From CADEED01 sp035761265 (GTDB lineage Bacteria > Pseudomonadota > Gammaproteobacteria > Steroidobacterales > Steroidobacteraceae): a stretch of 6,870 bases of DNA. Location of the stretch: contig DASTRL010000262.1 in the NCBI GenBank assembly GCA_035761265.1, forward strand, positions 1-6,870. Reading direction: 5' to 3'. A model generated the notes under the pieces. That model was not told where the DNA came from, did no database searches, and was given only the letters and a program-made list of their open reading frames with translations. Below, one piece after another: positions 1 through 6,437 of the stretch (its first letter is position 1; each line of letters begins with the position of its first letter). Position numbers and translations under genes: made by a program.

Positions 1-1
1 C

Positions 2-658
2 TTCATCGGCCCCGGCTCGGTCATCGAGCGCGACGCCGTCATCGGCGACGACACCAGGCTCGTGGCGCGCGTGTTCATCGGGCACGGCGTGAGATTCGGG
101 GTCCGTTGCATCGTGCAGCCGGGCGCCGTCATCGGCGCGGACGGGTTTGGATTCGCCTCCGAAAAGGGCACCTGGATCAAGGTGCCGCAGATCGGCAGCG
201 TGACCGTCGGCGATGACGTGGAGATCGGCGCTAACACCACCATCGATCGGGGCGCGATCGAAGACACCGTCATCGAAGAGGGCGTCAAGCTCGACAATCT
301 CATCATGATCGGCCACAACTGCCGCATCGGCGCGCATTCGGCCTTCGCCGGCAGCGTCGGCGTGGCGGGCAGCGCGGTGTTCGGCAAGCGCTGCATCATC
401 GGTGGCGCCGCCCGCATCAATGGCCACGTGACGCTGTGCGACGACGTGATCGTGCAGGGCACCTCGTTCATTTCGCATTCCATCAGCAAGCCGGGTGTGT
501 ATTCTTCCGCGCTGCCCAGCGAGGAGGCAGGCACCTGGCGACGCATCGTCGCGCGCATCAAGCGCCTCGACTCCATGGCCAGGCGACAGCGCGCTCTCGA
601 GAAGCACGTGGGCTTCTCCGCGCCGGATCAGGATTCTTCCGAGGACCAACTCAAATGA
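2..658 (+). CDS. lpxD: UDP-3-O-(3-hydroxyacyl)glucosamine N-acyltransferase, 3' part
   Basis: LpxD transfers a 3-hydroxyacyl chain from ACP to the 2-amino group of UDP-3-O-acyl-glucosamine, the third step of lipid A synthesis, in the cytoplasm as a homotrimer. The reading frame is open from base 2, so the gene is cut by the left edge. About 218 residues remain of a usual ~340, and the N-terminal uridine-binding domain is missing. The GTG at 62 is an internal valine, not the start, because LpxD-like hexapeptide repeats continue upstream of it. Visible are left-handed beta-helix repeats (I-G-x-x-x-x-I type), the LpxD signature GADGFGFA, the block NTTIDRGA, and IGHN, whose His (codon 314-316) matches the catalytic His239 of E. 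coli. The tail PGVYSS followed by a charged C-terminal helix is also typical. The position matching the E. coli acyl ruler Met290 is Phe (in GTSF). The stop overlaps the fabZ start (ATGA). Identification is firm from family similarity. Confidence 0.97.
   Translation, partial: FIGPGSVIERDAVIGDDTRLVARVFIGHGVRFGVRCIVQPGAVIGADGFGFASEKGTWIKVPQIGSVTVGDDVEIGANTTIDRGAIEDTVIEEGVKLDNLIMIGHNCRIGAHSAFAGSVGVAGSAVFGKRCIIGGAARINGHVTLCDDVIVQGTSFISHSISKPGVYSSALPSEEAGTWRRIVARIKRLDSMARRQRALEKHVGFSAPDQDSSEDQLK
641..645 (+). promoter_or_regulatory. Ribosome binding site of fabZ
   Basis: GAGGA lies nine bases before the ATG at 655, inside the last codons of lpxD. It is the clearest Shine-Dalgarno sequence among the cluster's internal junctions. 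It supports 655 as the fabZ start rather than in-frame codons further upstream, such as the one at 436. Confidence 0.7.
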
Positions 659-1131
659 GCCAGCCGCTCTCTCTCGACATCATGGGTGTCATGCACCTCC
701 TGCCGCATCGTTATCCGTTCCTGCTGGTCGATCGTGTGCTGGAGTGCGTCAAGGGCGAGAGCATCCGGGCCATCAAGAACGTCTCGATCAACGAGCCGTA
801 CTTTCCCGGGCACTTCCCGCACCGGCCCGTGATGCCGGGCGTCATCATCATCGAGGCATTGGCGCAGGCGGCGGGCGTGCTGGCGTTCGTCACCGCCGAC
901 GTGGTGCCGGACGAGTCCACGCGTTTCTATTTCGTCGGCATCGACAAGGCGCGTTTCCGCAAGCCCGTGGAGCCCGGGGACCAGTTGATCCTGACCGCCA
1001 GACTGGAACGCCAGATGCGCGGCATCTGGAAGTTCTCGACCGTCGCCTACGTCGGCGACGATGAGGTAACGTCCGCCGAAATGATGGTGGCCCCCGAGAC
1101 CAACAAGACCGCCAAGGCGCCCGTCAAGTGA
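655..1131 (+). CDS. fabZ: 3-hydroxyacyl-[acyl-carrier-protein] dehydratase FabZ
   Basis: FabZ dehydrates 3-hydroxyacyl-ACP to trans-2-enoyl-ACP in type II fatty acid elongation. It competes with LpxA and LpxD for the same 3-hydroxyacyl-ACP, which explains the shared operon. The protein has 158 residues, close to the family norm of about 150. It is a single hot-dog domain with HRYPFLLVDRV at 18-28, the active-site stretch PGHFP with His53, and PGVIIIEALAQ with Glu67. The His-Glu spacing of 14 equals that of characterised FabZ (His49/Glu63 in Pseudomonas). The frame stays open back to 436, but that region would be lpxD read in another frame. The start at 655 has a good RBS, the usual N-terminus and an ATGA overlap with lpxD. 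The C-terminal tail is rich in Lys and Thr and runs a little past the fold. The stop overlaps the lpxA GTG. Confidence 0.97.
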   Translation: MSQPLSLDIMGVMHLLPHRYPFLLVDRVLECVKGESIRAIKNVSINEPYFPGHFPHRPVMPGVIIIEALAQAAGVLAFVTADVVPDESTRFYFVGIDKARFRKPVEPGDQLILTARLERQMRGIWKFSTVAYVGDDEVTSAEMMVAPETNKTAKAPVK

Positions 1132-1904
1132 GCCAGATCGATCCGCGCGCGATCGTTTCGCCCAGGGCCGAGCTGGCCCCGGACGTCACGGTGGGCGCCT
1201 ATTCCTTGATAGGCGATGGCGTGCGTATCGGCGCCGGCACGTGGATCGGGCCGCATGCGGTGATCACCGGCCAGACCACCATCGGCCGGGAGAACCGGAT
1301 ATTCCAGTTCGCCTCGATCGGTGATGCGCCCCAGGATCTCAAGTACAAGGGTGAGCCCACGCGGCTGGAAATCGGCGATCGCAACGTTTTCCGCGAGTTC
1401 ACCACGATGAACCGCGGCACCGCGCAGGGCGGCGGCGTCACGCTGATCGGCAGCGACAACCTGTTCATGTCGTATACGCACGTGGCGCACGACTGCCACG
1501 TCGGCAGCAAGTGCGTGATGGCCAACTACGCGACGCTTGGCGGCCACGTCACGCTCGGCGACTGGGTCATCATGGGTGGCTATTCCGGCATCCACCAGTT
1601 CACCAAGGTCGGCGCGCACGCCTTCCTCGGCAACAACGCCGCGGTTACCCGTGATGTGCCGCCGTACATCATGGCGGTGGGCTCGCCGGCCGTACCGCAC
1701 TCGATCAACTCCGAAGGGCTGAAGCGTCGCGGCTTCTCCGCCGAGCAGATTCGCAACCTCAAGAACGCCTATCGCGTGCTGTATCGTTCGGATCTGAAGC
1801 TCGCGGAGGCCGTCAAAGAGCTCGAGTCGCGCGTCGCGACCCAGCCGGAGCTCAAGATTTTCGTCGACTTCATCGGCGAGTCGACCCGCAGCCTCGTACG
1901 CTGA
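1128..1904 (+). CDS. lpxA: Acyl-ACP--UDP-N-acetylglucosamine O-acyltransferase
   Basis: LpxA catalyses the first step of lipid A synthesis, moving a 3-hydroxyacyl group from ACP to the 3-OH of UDP-GlcNAc; it is a cytoplasmic homotrimer. The 258 residues compare with 262 in E. coli. Hexapeptide beta-helix repeats fill roughly residues 1-185. Further marks are FQFASIG and QDLKYKGEPTRLEIGDRN (around 59-86), and THVAHDC with His121 aligned to the catalytic His125 of E. coli. The helical C-terminal domain includes EGLKRRGFS and ends STRSLVR. It starts with GTG at 1128, overlapping the fabZ stop as GTGA, with only a weak AAGG about ten bases upstream, so coupling to fabZ translation is likely. Asn169 replaces Gly173, the E. 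coli acyl-length ruler, which suggests a chain shorter than C14 (inference). TMNRGT replaces the enteric TIHRGT. No gnnA/gnnB pair lies next to it, so the ordinary GlcNAc substrate is expected. Confidence 0.97.
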   Translation: MSQIDPRAIVSPRAELAPDVTVGAYSLIGDGVRIGAGTWIGPHAVITGQTTIGRENRIFQFASIGDAPQDLKYKGEPTRLEIGDRNVFREFTTMNRGTAQGGGVTLIGSDNLFMSYTHVAHDCHVGSKCVMANYATLGGHVTLGDWVIMGGYSGIHQFTKVGAHAFLGNNAAVTRDVPPYIMAVGSPAVPHSINSEGLKRRGFSAEQIRNLKNAYRVLYRSDLKLAEAVKELESRVATQPELKIFVDFIGESTRSLVR

Positions 1905-3076
1905 TGCGCATCGCGCTGGTCGCGGGCGAGGCGTCGGGCGATACGCTGGGTGCCGCACTCATCGAAGAGCTGCGCCGCCGTTTTCCCGAGGCGCAATTCG
2001 CGGGGGTGGCCGGTCCCAGGATGAAGGCCGCCGGCTGCAGTGCCTGGTTCGACAGCGGCGACCTGGGCGTCATGGGCCTCACGGAAATCCTGCGCCACCT
2101 GCCGCGCCTGCTGCGACTGCGCGGCGCGCTGCAGCGTCGCATCCTCGACTGGCGGGCCGACGTGTTCGTCGGCGTGGATTTCAAGGAATTCAATCTGGGG
2201 CTGGCGCGACGCCTGAAGAAGCAGGGGCTGCGCACCGTGCAGTACGTGAGCCCGCAAGTGTGGGCGTGGCGACGCGATCGCGCACGCACCATCGGTGAGG
2301 CCGTGGATCTGATCCTCTGCCTGTTTCCGTTCGAGCCTGCCTTCTATCGCGAGTACGGCGTGCGCGCGGCTTTCGTGGGGCATCCGCTCGCGGATCAGAT
2401 CCCGATGGAAGTGGATCGTGCGGCCGCGCGCGCCGAGCTCGGCATCCCCGCCGATGCGCGCGTGCTCGCCGTGCTGCCCGGCAGCCGTCGCGGCGAGGTG
2501 GAGCACCTGGGCGACGCATTCGCAGGCGCCGCGGAGCTGCTCGCCGCGCGCTACCCAGGCCTCGTCACGGTGGCCCCGATGGTCACGGCGCAGCTCAAGG
2601 ATTCGTTCGCGGAGCGCTGCGCCCGGCTGGCGCCACGCGCGGCGGTGCGACTGCTCGACGGCCAGGCGCGGCGCGCGTTGATCGCGGCCGACGTCGTGCT
2701 CGCGGCCTCCGGTACGGCCACGCTGGAAGCTGCGCTCTGCAAGCGACCCATGGTCGTGGCGTACCGGCTGGGCGCGATCACCGCTTTCCTGTTGCGCCGA
2801 TTCGGGCTCGTCAAGGTGCGCCATTTCTCGCAGCCGAACCTGCTCGCCGATTCGGCGCTCGTGCCCGAGTTCTTCCAGGAGCAGGTCAATCCAGGCAATC
2901 TGGCCGATGCGCTCGCGGCGTGGTTCGAGCAGCCGCAGCGCGTCGCGCAGGTGCAGGCCGAGTTCACGAAGATCCACGAAACACTGCGGCGCGGCGGCGC
3001 CGCGCGTGCCGCGGCCGAGATCGCCGACATGCTGACGGTGTGGACCGCACACGTCGAAACGCCGGGTGCCGCATGA
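1904..3076 (+). CDS. lpxB: Lipid-A-disaccharide synthase
   Basis: LpxB, a GT19 glycosyltransferase of GT-B fold, joins UDP-2,3-diacylglucosamine to lipid X, forming the beta-1,6 disaccharide with release of UDP. It acts at the cytoplasmic face of the inner membrane. The 390 residues compare with 382 in E. coli. Motifs in order: LVAGEASGD (5-13), GVAGPRM (34-40), FVGVD with Asp92 matching essential E. coli Asp98, YVSPQVWAWRRDR (114-126), GHPLAD, LPGSRRGEVE with Arg195 matching essential Arg201, then ASGTATLEAAL, MVVAYRL and PNLLAD towards the C-terminus. The ATG shares one base with the lpxA stop (TGATG) and no convincing Shine-Dalgarno precedes it, so re-initiation after lpxA is likely. The D-x-x-E-F-N after Asp92 differs mildly from the enteric D-A-P-D-F-N. 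Identification is firm. Confidence 0.97.
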   Translation: MRIALVAGEASGDTLGAALIEELRRRFPEAQFAGVAGPRMKAAGCSAWFDSGDLGVMGLTEILRHLPRLLRLRGALQRRILDWRADVFVGVDFKEFNLGLARRLKKQGLRTVQYVSPQVWAWRRDRARTIGEAVDLILCLFPFEPAFYREYGVRAAFVGHPLADQIPMEVDRAAARAELGIPADARVLAVLPGSRRGEVEHLGDAFAGAAELLAARYPGLVTVAPMVTAQLKDSFAERCARLAPRAAVRLLDGQARRALIAADVVLAASGTATLEAALCKRPMVVAYRLGAITAFLLRRFGLVKVRHFSQPNLLADSALVPEFFQEQVNPGNLADALAAWFEQPQRVAQVQAEFTKIHETLRRGGAARAAAEIADMLTVWTAHVETPGAA

Positions 3077-3696
3077 AGGCGCGTGTCACGAGGCCGCGCG
3101 TGCGGATGCGCGTGGCGGGCGTCGATGAGGCCGGGCGCGGGCCGCTCGCAGGTCCTGTGGTCGCCGCCGCCGTGATCCTCGATCCTTCGCGGCCGATCCG
3201 CGGGCTCGCAGATTCGAAGGTGCTGGAGCCGGAAGAGCGCGAGCGGCTCGCCGTGCTGATCCGGGGGCGCGCCCTGTGCTATTCGGTGGCCTGGTCCGAC
3301 GTCGAGGAAATCGACAGCATCAACATCTTCCAGGCGACCATGCTCGCGATGCGGCGCGCGCTGCTGGGCCTGCGAGTGCCGCCGCAGCGCGTGGTCGTCG
3401 ATGGCAACCGGTGTCCGCGCACCCACGGCCTGGATTTCGAATGCCTGTTCAAGGCCGTGATCAAGGGTGACGCGACCGTGCCTTCCATCAGTGCCGCCTC
3501 CATCCTCGCCAAGACCACGCGCGACTCGCTGATGCGCGACCTGGACCATCGTTATCCCGGCTTCTCGCTGTCACGGCACAAGGGCTATGCGACGCGCATC
3601 CACGTCGAGGCGCTCGATGCGCTCGGGCCGACGCCATTGCATCGGCGCAGTTTCTCGCCCGTGGGAGTCAGGCTGATCGAGGTCGAGGATCTCTGA
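3073..3696 (+). CDS. rnhB: Ribonuclease HII
   Basis: RNase HII cuts RNA in RNA/DNA hybrids and starts removal of single ribonucleotides misinserted in DNA. The 207 residues fit the family (E. coli 198). The acidic active site is complete: Asp18-Glu19 in GVDEAGRG, Asp110 in VVVDGNRCP and Asp133 in IKGD. Also present are GLADSK (44-49), SINIFQATMLAM (82-93), SAASILAKTTRD (140-151), HKGYAT and the ending HRRSFSPV. The start at 3073 is chosen because ATGA overlaps the lpxB stop. An internal ATG at 3106 would begin just before the first motif and is the alternative; the first 11 Arg-rich residues are not conserved. The Shine-Dalgarno is weak. As last gene of the lpx transcript it is probably co-translated with lpxB. 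It ends 30 bases from the convergent c-di-GMP gene. Confidence 0.96.
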   Translation: MKARVTRPRVRMRVAGVDEAGRGPLAGPVVAAAVILDPSRPIRGLADSKVLEPEERERLAVLIRGRALCYSVAWSDVEEIDSINIFQATMLAMRRALLGLRVPPQRVVVDGNRCPRTHGLDFECLFKAVIKGDATVPSISAASILAKTTRDSLMRDLDHRYPGFSLSRHKGYATRIHVEALDALGPTPLHRRSFSPVGVRLIEVEDL

Positions 3697-3703
3697 GAGC
3701 GGC

Positions 3704-3726
3704 TCGACGCCGGTACGCCGCGTCGA
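3704..3726. terminator. Hairpin between convergent genes, possible bidirectional terminator
   Basis: TCGACGC (3704-3710) and GCGTCGA (3720-3726) form a perfect 7-bp stem. The 9-base loop contains a further GG/CC pair around TACG. The hairpin lies exactly between the rnhB stop and the stop of the opposing gene, which begins at 3727. No T-tract follows on either strand, so it would be a weak or Rho-assisted terminator, or only a protective 3' stem-loop. The terminator role is inferred from position and symmetry. Confidence 0.5.
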
Positions 3727-6090
3727 TCAGGCCTGCAGCGCGGCGCCCCGGTCCGACCAGGTTCCGTCGTTGGCGCGGATCCATTGCGCCAGCGCATCCG
3801 GCGCGAGCGGCTTGCTCATGAAGAATCCCTGCGCGTCGTCACAGCCCAGCATGCGCAACATGTTCCACGCCGACAGGTCCTCGACGCCCTCGGCAACCAC
3901 CTTGAGGCCGAGGTTGTGGCCCAGATCGATGGTGGAGCGCACGATGGTGGAAATCTCGTCGTCGGTGGCCATGCGCGAGATGAAGGAACGGTCGATCTTC
4001 AGCTCCTGCACCGGCAGCCGCATGATGTACGACAGCGAGGAATAGCCGGTGCCGTAGTCGTCGATGGACAGGCGCACGCCGAGCTCGGCGAGCCGGTCGA
4101 GCACCTTCTGCGCATTGCCCGGGTCTTCCATGAAGCCGCTCTCGGTGATCTCCAGGCACAGCAGTGCCGGCGGCACGTCGTGCTCGGCGAGCAGCGCACC
4201 GACTTCGTTCGGCAGGTCGCGGTTCATGAGGTCGCGCGCCGAGATGTTCACCGACACCTGCAGCCGCAGGTCCTCGCGCAGCCAGGCGCCGCACTGCCGC
4301 ACCGCCTCGCGCATCACCCAGCGCGTCAGTAGTTTGATGTAGCCGGTGTGCTCGGCGAACGGGATGAACATCGATGGCGGCACCAGGCCGCGCACCGGGT
4401 GCTCCCAGCGCAGCAGCGCCTCGACGGCGCTGATGTTGGCGGAGTGCAGCGAGACCTTGGGCTGGTAGTACAGGCGCAGCTCCTCGTGCTCGACCGCGCG
4501 CCGCAGCTCACCGAGCAGCGACAGGTGCTCCTGCTGGCTGGTGTCGTAGTGCGGATCGTAGATCGCGAATCCGGCCTTGTTGCGCTTGGCCGCATACATG
4601 GCGATGTCGGCGTTGCGCACCAGCGTCTGCGCGTCGCGCCCGTGCTCCGGGAAGTGTGCGATGCCGATGCTGGTGCCCACGTCGAGCGGCTGGTCTTCGT
4701 ACAGGATGGGCGCTTCGAGCGCCTTGATGATGCGCCGCGCCGTCTCGCTGCAGTTCGCGTCGCTGCCGCAGTGGAGCAGGATCGCGAACTCGTCGCCGCC
4801 CAGTCGTGCGATGCATTCGGCATCCAGCACCGCCGCGCCGAGGCGCCGGCTCACCTCGCGCAGCACGTGATCGCCGACGCCGTGGCCGAGCGTGTCGTTG
4901 ACGTACTTGAAGCGGTCCAGGTCCATCATGAGGATGCTGAGCTTGTCGCCGCGGCGATCGGCGTCGCCGATGGCGCGCGCCAGCTCGTTGGAGAACCGCG
5001 AGCGGTTGGCGAGGTCGGTGAGCGGATCCTCGTACGCGAGCTTCAGGATGCGGTTCTCGCGTTCGGCGATGGCGCTGCGCATGTGGTTCAGGCTGGACGC
5101 CAGCACCCCGATCTCGTCGGCGCGGCGCACGTCGACCGTCGCGACGTAGTCGCCGAGCTCGATGCGCGCGGCGGCGCCGGCCAGTGCTTCGAGCGGGCGC
5201 GTGATGTTGCGCGCCACCGCGACGCTGCCGACGATGGAGAGCACCAGGCTGAGCACGGCCAGCACGAACAGGGTGTTGCGCAGCTTCTCGTAGGCGGCGA
5301 GCGCCCCGGCCAGCGAACGGTGCAGCACCGCCACGATGCGCGCGTTGTCGTCGACCAGCGGAATCACCATGGCCTGGTGATCGCCGTCATTGAGTTTGAG
5401 GTCGACGCGATTCACGGTGCTGGACCGCGGCGGCATCGCCGCGAGCAGCGCGCGCTGTCCGTCGGTGTCCAGCGTCGAGGCCAGCACGCGCCAGCCATCC
5501 GCCGAATCCAGCGCGAACGTGACTTCGAGCTCGGTGAGCTGGCGCAGGTCGCGCGCCAGTGCGTCGTCGACGGCGAAGCCCATGACGACGCGCCCGATGG
5601 GCAGCGGGGCCAGCACCGGAACCGCCACCAGCTGGTAGGCGCGGCCGTCGAGCACCTCCATGCTGGCGCTGGCCTTGTCGCGATGGTCGGCGAGCAGCGC
5701 CGGGTACTCGAAGGGATGCACGCCGGCGCCGGGCCGCAGCGTGTCCGACACGACGCGGTCCTCCAGGTCGACGAACAGCATGGCATCCGCGCCGATGCGC
5801 GCGCCGTGATTCGCCAGCACCGAGGCGATGGTGTCGTTGTCGTGCGTGGCGATGGCTTCGCGGAACGCGAAGTCCGCCGCCAGCACGCGCGCGGTCAGCA
5901 TCAGCTTGTCGGCATTCTGCTCGAGAAGGCGCGCGAACACGCGCTGGCCGACGTTGAGCTCCTCCTCGACCTTGGCGTGCGTGTTGCCCGAATTGGCGGC
6001 GTTGACGAACCAGAACGCCGCCACCTGCACGAGCGCCAGCAGCGCCACGAAAAAGACGATGATCCGGGTTTGCAGCCGCTGGATGCGCAT
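3727..6090 (-). CDS. Membrane-anchored dCache/HAMP/GGDEF/EAL cyclic-di-GMP enzyme
   Basis: This 787-residue protein should make and/or degrade cyclic di-GMP in response to a periplasmic signal. In order: a short basic N-terminus, TM1 (about 9-30), a periplasmic domain (about 31-270), TM2 (about 273-293), HAMP (about 294-345), GGDEF (about 350-512) and EAL (about 520-775). The periplasmic segment, with its long leading helix, ADFAFREAIATHD (71-83) and NHGARIGAD (94-102), resembles the dCache_3 family. GGDEF is intact at 431-435, with DLDRFKYVNDTLGH (390-403). The inhibitory I-site RxxD is absent: LDAE occupies 422-425. The EAL domain keeps its expected catalytic set: Glu557 (EAL), Asn615, Glu647, Asp677-Asp678 (DDYGTGYSS), Lys698 (KID), Glu734 (EGVE) and Gln754. 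It therefore looks active as a phosphodiesterase and possibly bifunctional. The ATG at 6090 has no strong Shine-Dalgarno; in-frame codons upstream reach a stop without an ATG or GTG. It is transcribed opposite to the flanking housekeeping genes. The ligand and net activity cannot be read from sequence. Confidence 0.95.
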   Translation of the reverse strand: MRIQRLQTRIIVFFVALLALVQVAAFWFVNAANSGNTHAKVEEELNVGQRVFARLLEQNADKLMLTARVLAADFAFREAIATHDNDTIASVLANHGARIGADAMLFVDLEDRVVSDTLRPGAGVHPFEYPALLADHRDKASASMEVLDGRAYQLVAVPVLAPLPIGRVVMGFAVDDALARDLRQLTELEVTFALDSADGWRVLASTLDTDGQRALLAAMPPRSSTVNRVDLKLNDGDHQAMVIPLVDDNARIVAVLHRSLAGALAAYEKLRNTLFVLAVLSLVLSIVGSVAVARNITRPLEALAGAAARIELGDYVATVDVRRADEIGVLASSLNHMRSAIAERENRILKLAYEDPLTDLANRSRFSNELARAIGDADRRGDKLSILMMDLDRFKYVNDTLGHGVGDHVLREVSRRLGAAVLDAECIARLGGDEFAILLHCGSDANCSETARRIIKALEAPILYEDQPLDVGTSIGIAHFPEHGRDAQTLVRNADIAMYAAKRNKAGFAIYDPHYDTSQQEHLSLLGELRRAVEHEELRLYYQPKVSLHSANISAVEALLRWEHPVRGLVPPSMFIPFAEHTGYIKLLTRWVMREAVRQCGAWLREDLRLQVSVNISARDLMNRDLPNEVGALLAEHDVPPALLCLEITESGFMEDPGNAQKVLDRLAELGVRLSIDDYGTGYSSLSYIMRLPVQELKIDRSFISRMATDDEISTIVRSTIDLGHNLGLKVVAEGVEDLSAWNMLRMLGCDDAQGFFMSKPLAPDALAQWIRANDGTWSDRGAALQA

Positions 6091-6155
6091 CAGGCCAACA
6101 GCTTCTGCGCCGGGCGCCGACTCGCGCGGTCAGTCTGGGGGTCGAGGCGCGTCAT

Positions 6156-6167
6156 GGAAATATGTCC
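6156..6167. repeat. Near-palindromic GGAAATATGTCC motif, possible dispersed repeat or operator
   Basis: Ten of the twelve bases are self-complementary. On the - strand with its right flank it reads GGGGACATATTTCC, which recalls the GGGGACAGATTT-type motifs scattered in many proteobacterial intergenic regions. The flanking TCTGGGG (6134-6140) can also pair with CCCCGGA (6166-6172), allowing one G-U pair. It lies about 70 bases upstream of the GGDEF/EAL start. Whether it is a repeat copy, an operator or chance is open. Confidence 0.35.
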
Positions 6168-6188
6168 CCGGATTCTCACGGACCAGGA

Positions 6189-6194
6189 ATTATC
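6189..6194 (-). promoter_or_regulatory. -10-like element upstream of the GGDEF/EAL gene
   Basis: Read on the - strand this is GATAAT, five of six matches to TATAAT, about 100 bases upstream of the start at 6090. No good -35 hexamer sits 16-18 bases further upstream, so it would need an activator. It is the best sigma-70-like candidate for this gene but remains weak. Confidence 0.3.
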
Positions 6195-6305
6195 GATCCG
6201 GCGGGGCGCTACTCCGTTGAAACGACTCACAAGTTGGCGGAAAAGCGCGCCGCGCCATTCCGGGCGCGTTGTGATGCCGCTCTCAGTTCGCGATGCGGGT
6301 GGCGG

Positions 6306-6324
6306 CGCCACGGAACCGGTGGCG
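6306..6324. repeat. Small inverted repeat
   Basis: CGCCAC (6306-6311) and GTGGCG (6319-6324) form a 6-bp stem with a 7-base loop. No T-run follows. It could be structure or a protein-binding site, and in DNA this GC-rich chance is possible. Confidence 0.35.
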
Positions 6325-6368
6325 TGGCGGCCGACACCCACCAATCCCGACGAGGCACCGCTCCGATC

Positions 6369-6390
6369 TGCCGGCCCACGGCCGCCGGCA
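6369..6390. repeat. Inverted repeat upstream of dnaE
   Basis: TGCCGGC (6369-6375) and GCCGGCA (6384-6390) form a perfect 7-bp stem around an 8-base loop, ending 14 bases before the -35-like hexamer of dnaE. No T-tract follows on either strand, so a terminator is unlikely. An operator or chance symmetry is possible. Confidence 0.4.
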
Positions 6391-6403
6391 TCTCGCCAGC
6401 GCC

Positions 6404-6429
6404 TTGATGCGTGCATTCATTGATAAACT
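6404..6429 (+). promoter_or_regulatory. Possible dnaE promoter
   Basis: TTGATG (6404-6409) resembles a -35 box. TAAACT (6424-6429), inside the AT-rich TGATAAACT, resembles a -10 box. The spacing of 14 is shorter than usual, so the -35 match may be accidental. A -10 here would place the transcript start near 6436, almost on the dnaE ATG at 6438. Confidence 0.35.
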
Positions 6430-6437
6430 CGCGCGCC

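Larger units (their letters stand above)
6091..6437. other. Divergent intergenic region between the GGDEF/EAL gene and dnaE
   Basis: This 347-base spacer separates two divergent genes and must hold promoters for both. Short open frames cross it on both strands, but they are Arg/Pro/Ala-rich, resemble no family I know and have no Shine-Dalgarno, so I call no gene. It contains -10-like AT-rich spots in otherwise GC-rich DNA. It also has a near-palindrome at 6156-6167 and three small GC-rich inverted repeats: 6251-6268, 6306-6324 and 6369-6390. Confidence 0.7.

Noticed and set aside
62..64. GTG at 62 as the lpxD start
   Set aside because: LpxD-type hexapeptide repeats continue in frame to base 2, so this is an internal codon of a gene cut by the window edge.
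436..654. Extended fabZ start at 436
   Set aside because: The added residues are lpxD read in another frame; the ATG at 655 has a Shine-Dalgarno and gives the usual FabZ length.
1047..1958. 303-codon open frame on the - strand across lpxA
   Set aside because: It is the reverse of a well-conserved lpxA and has no family features.
1769..3052. 427-codon open frame on the - strand across lpxB
   Set aside because: It mirrors lpxB and gives a low-complexity Arg/His-rich product without known motifs or start signals.
6251..6268. CGCGCC/GGCGCG inverted repeat as a terminator
   Set aside because: The stem is only 6 bp, has no T-tract, and no gene ends near it; it is a likely chance symmetry in GC-rich DNA.
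6090..6416. 108-codon - strand frame in the divergent spacer
   Set aside because: Arg/Ser/Pro-rich composition, no Shine-Dalgarno or motif, and a stop just at the GGDEF/EAL start region; probably chance.
4348..6423. 691-codon open frame on the + strand opposite the GGDEF/EAL gene
   Set aside because: It is antisense to a gene with unmistakable domains; its protein is His/Arg/Val/Ala-rich with no recognisable motif. Long antisense frames are common in GC-rich DNA.
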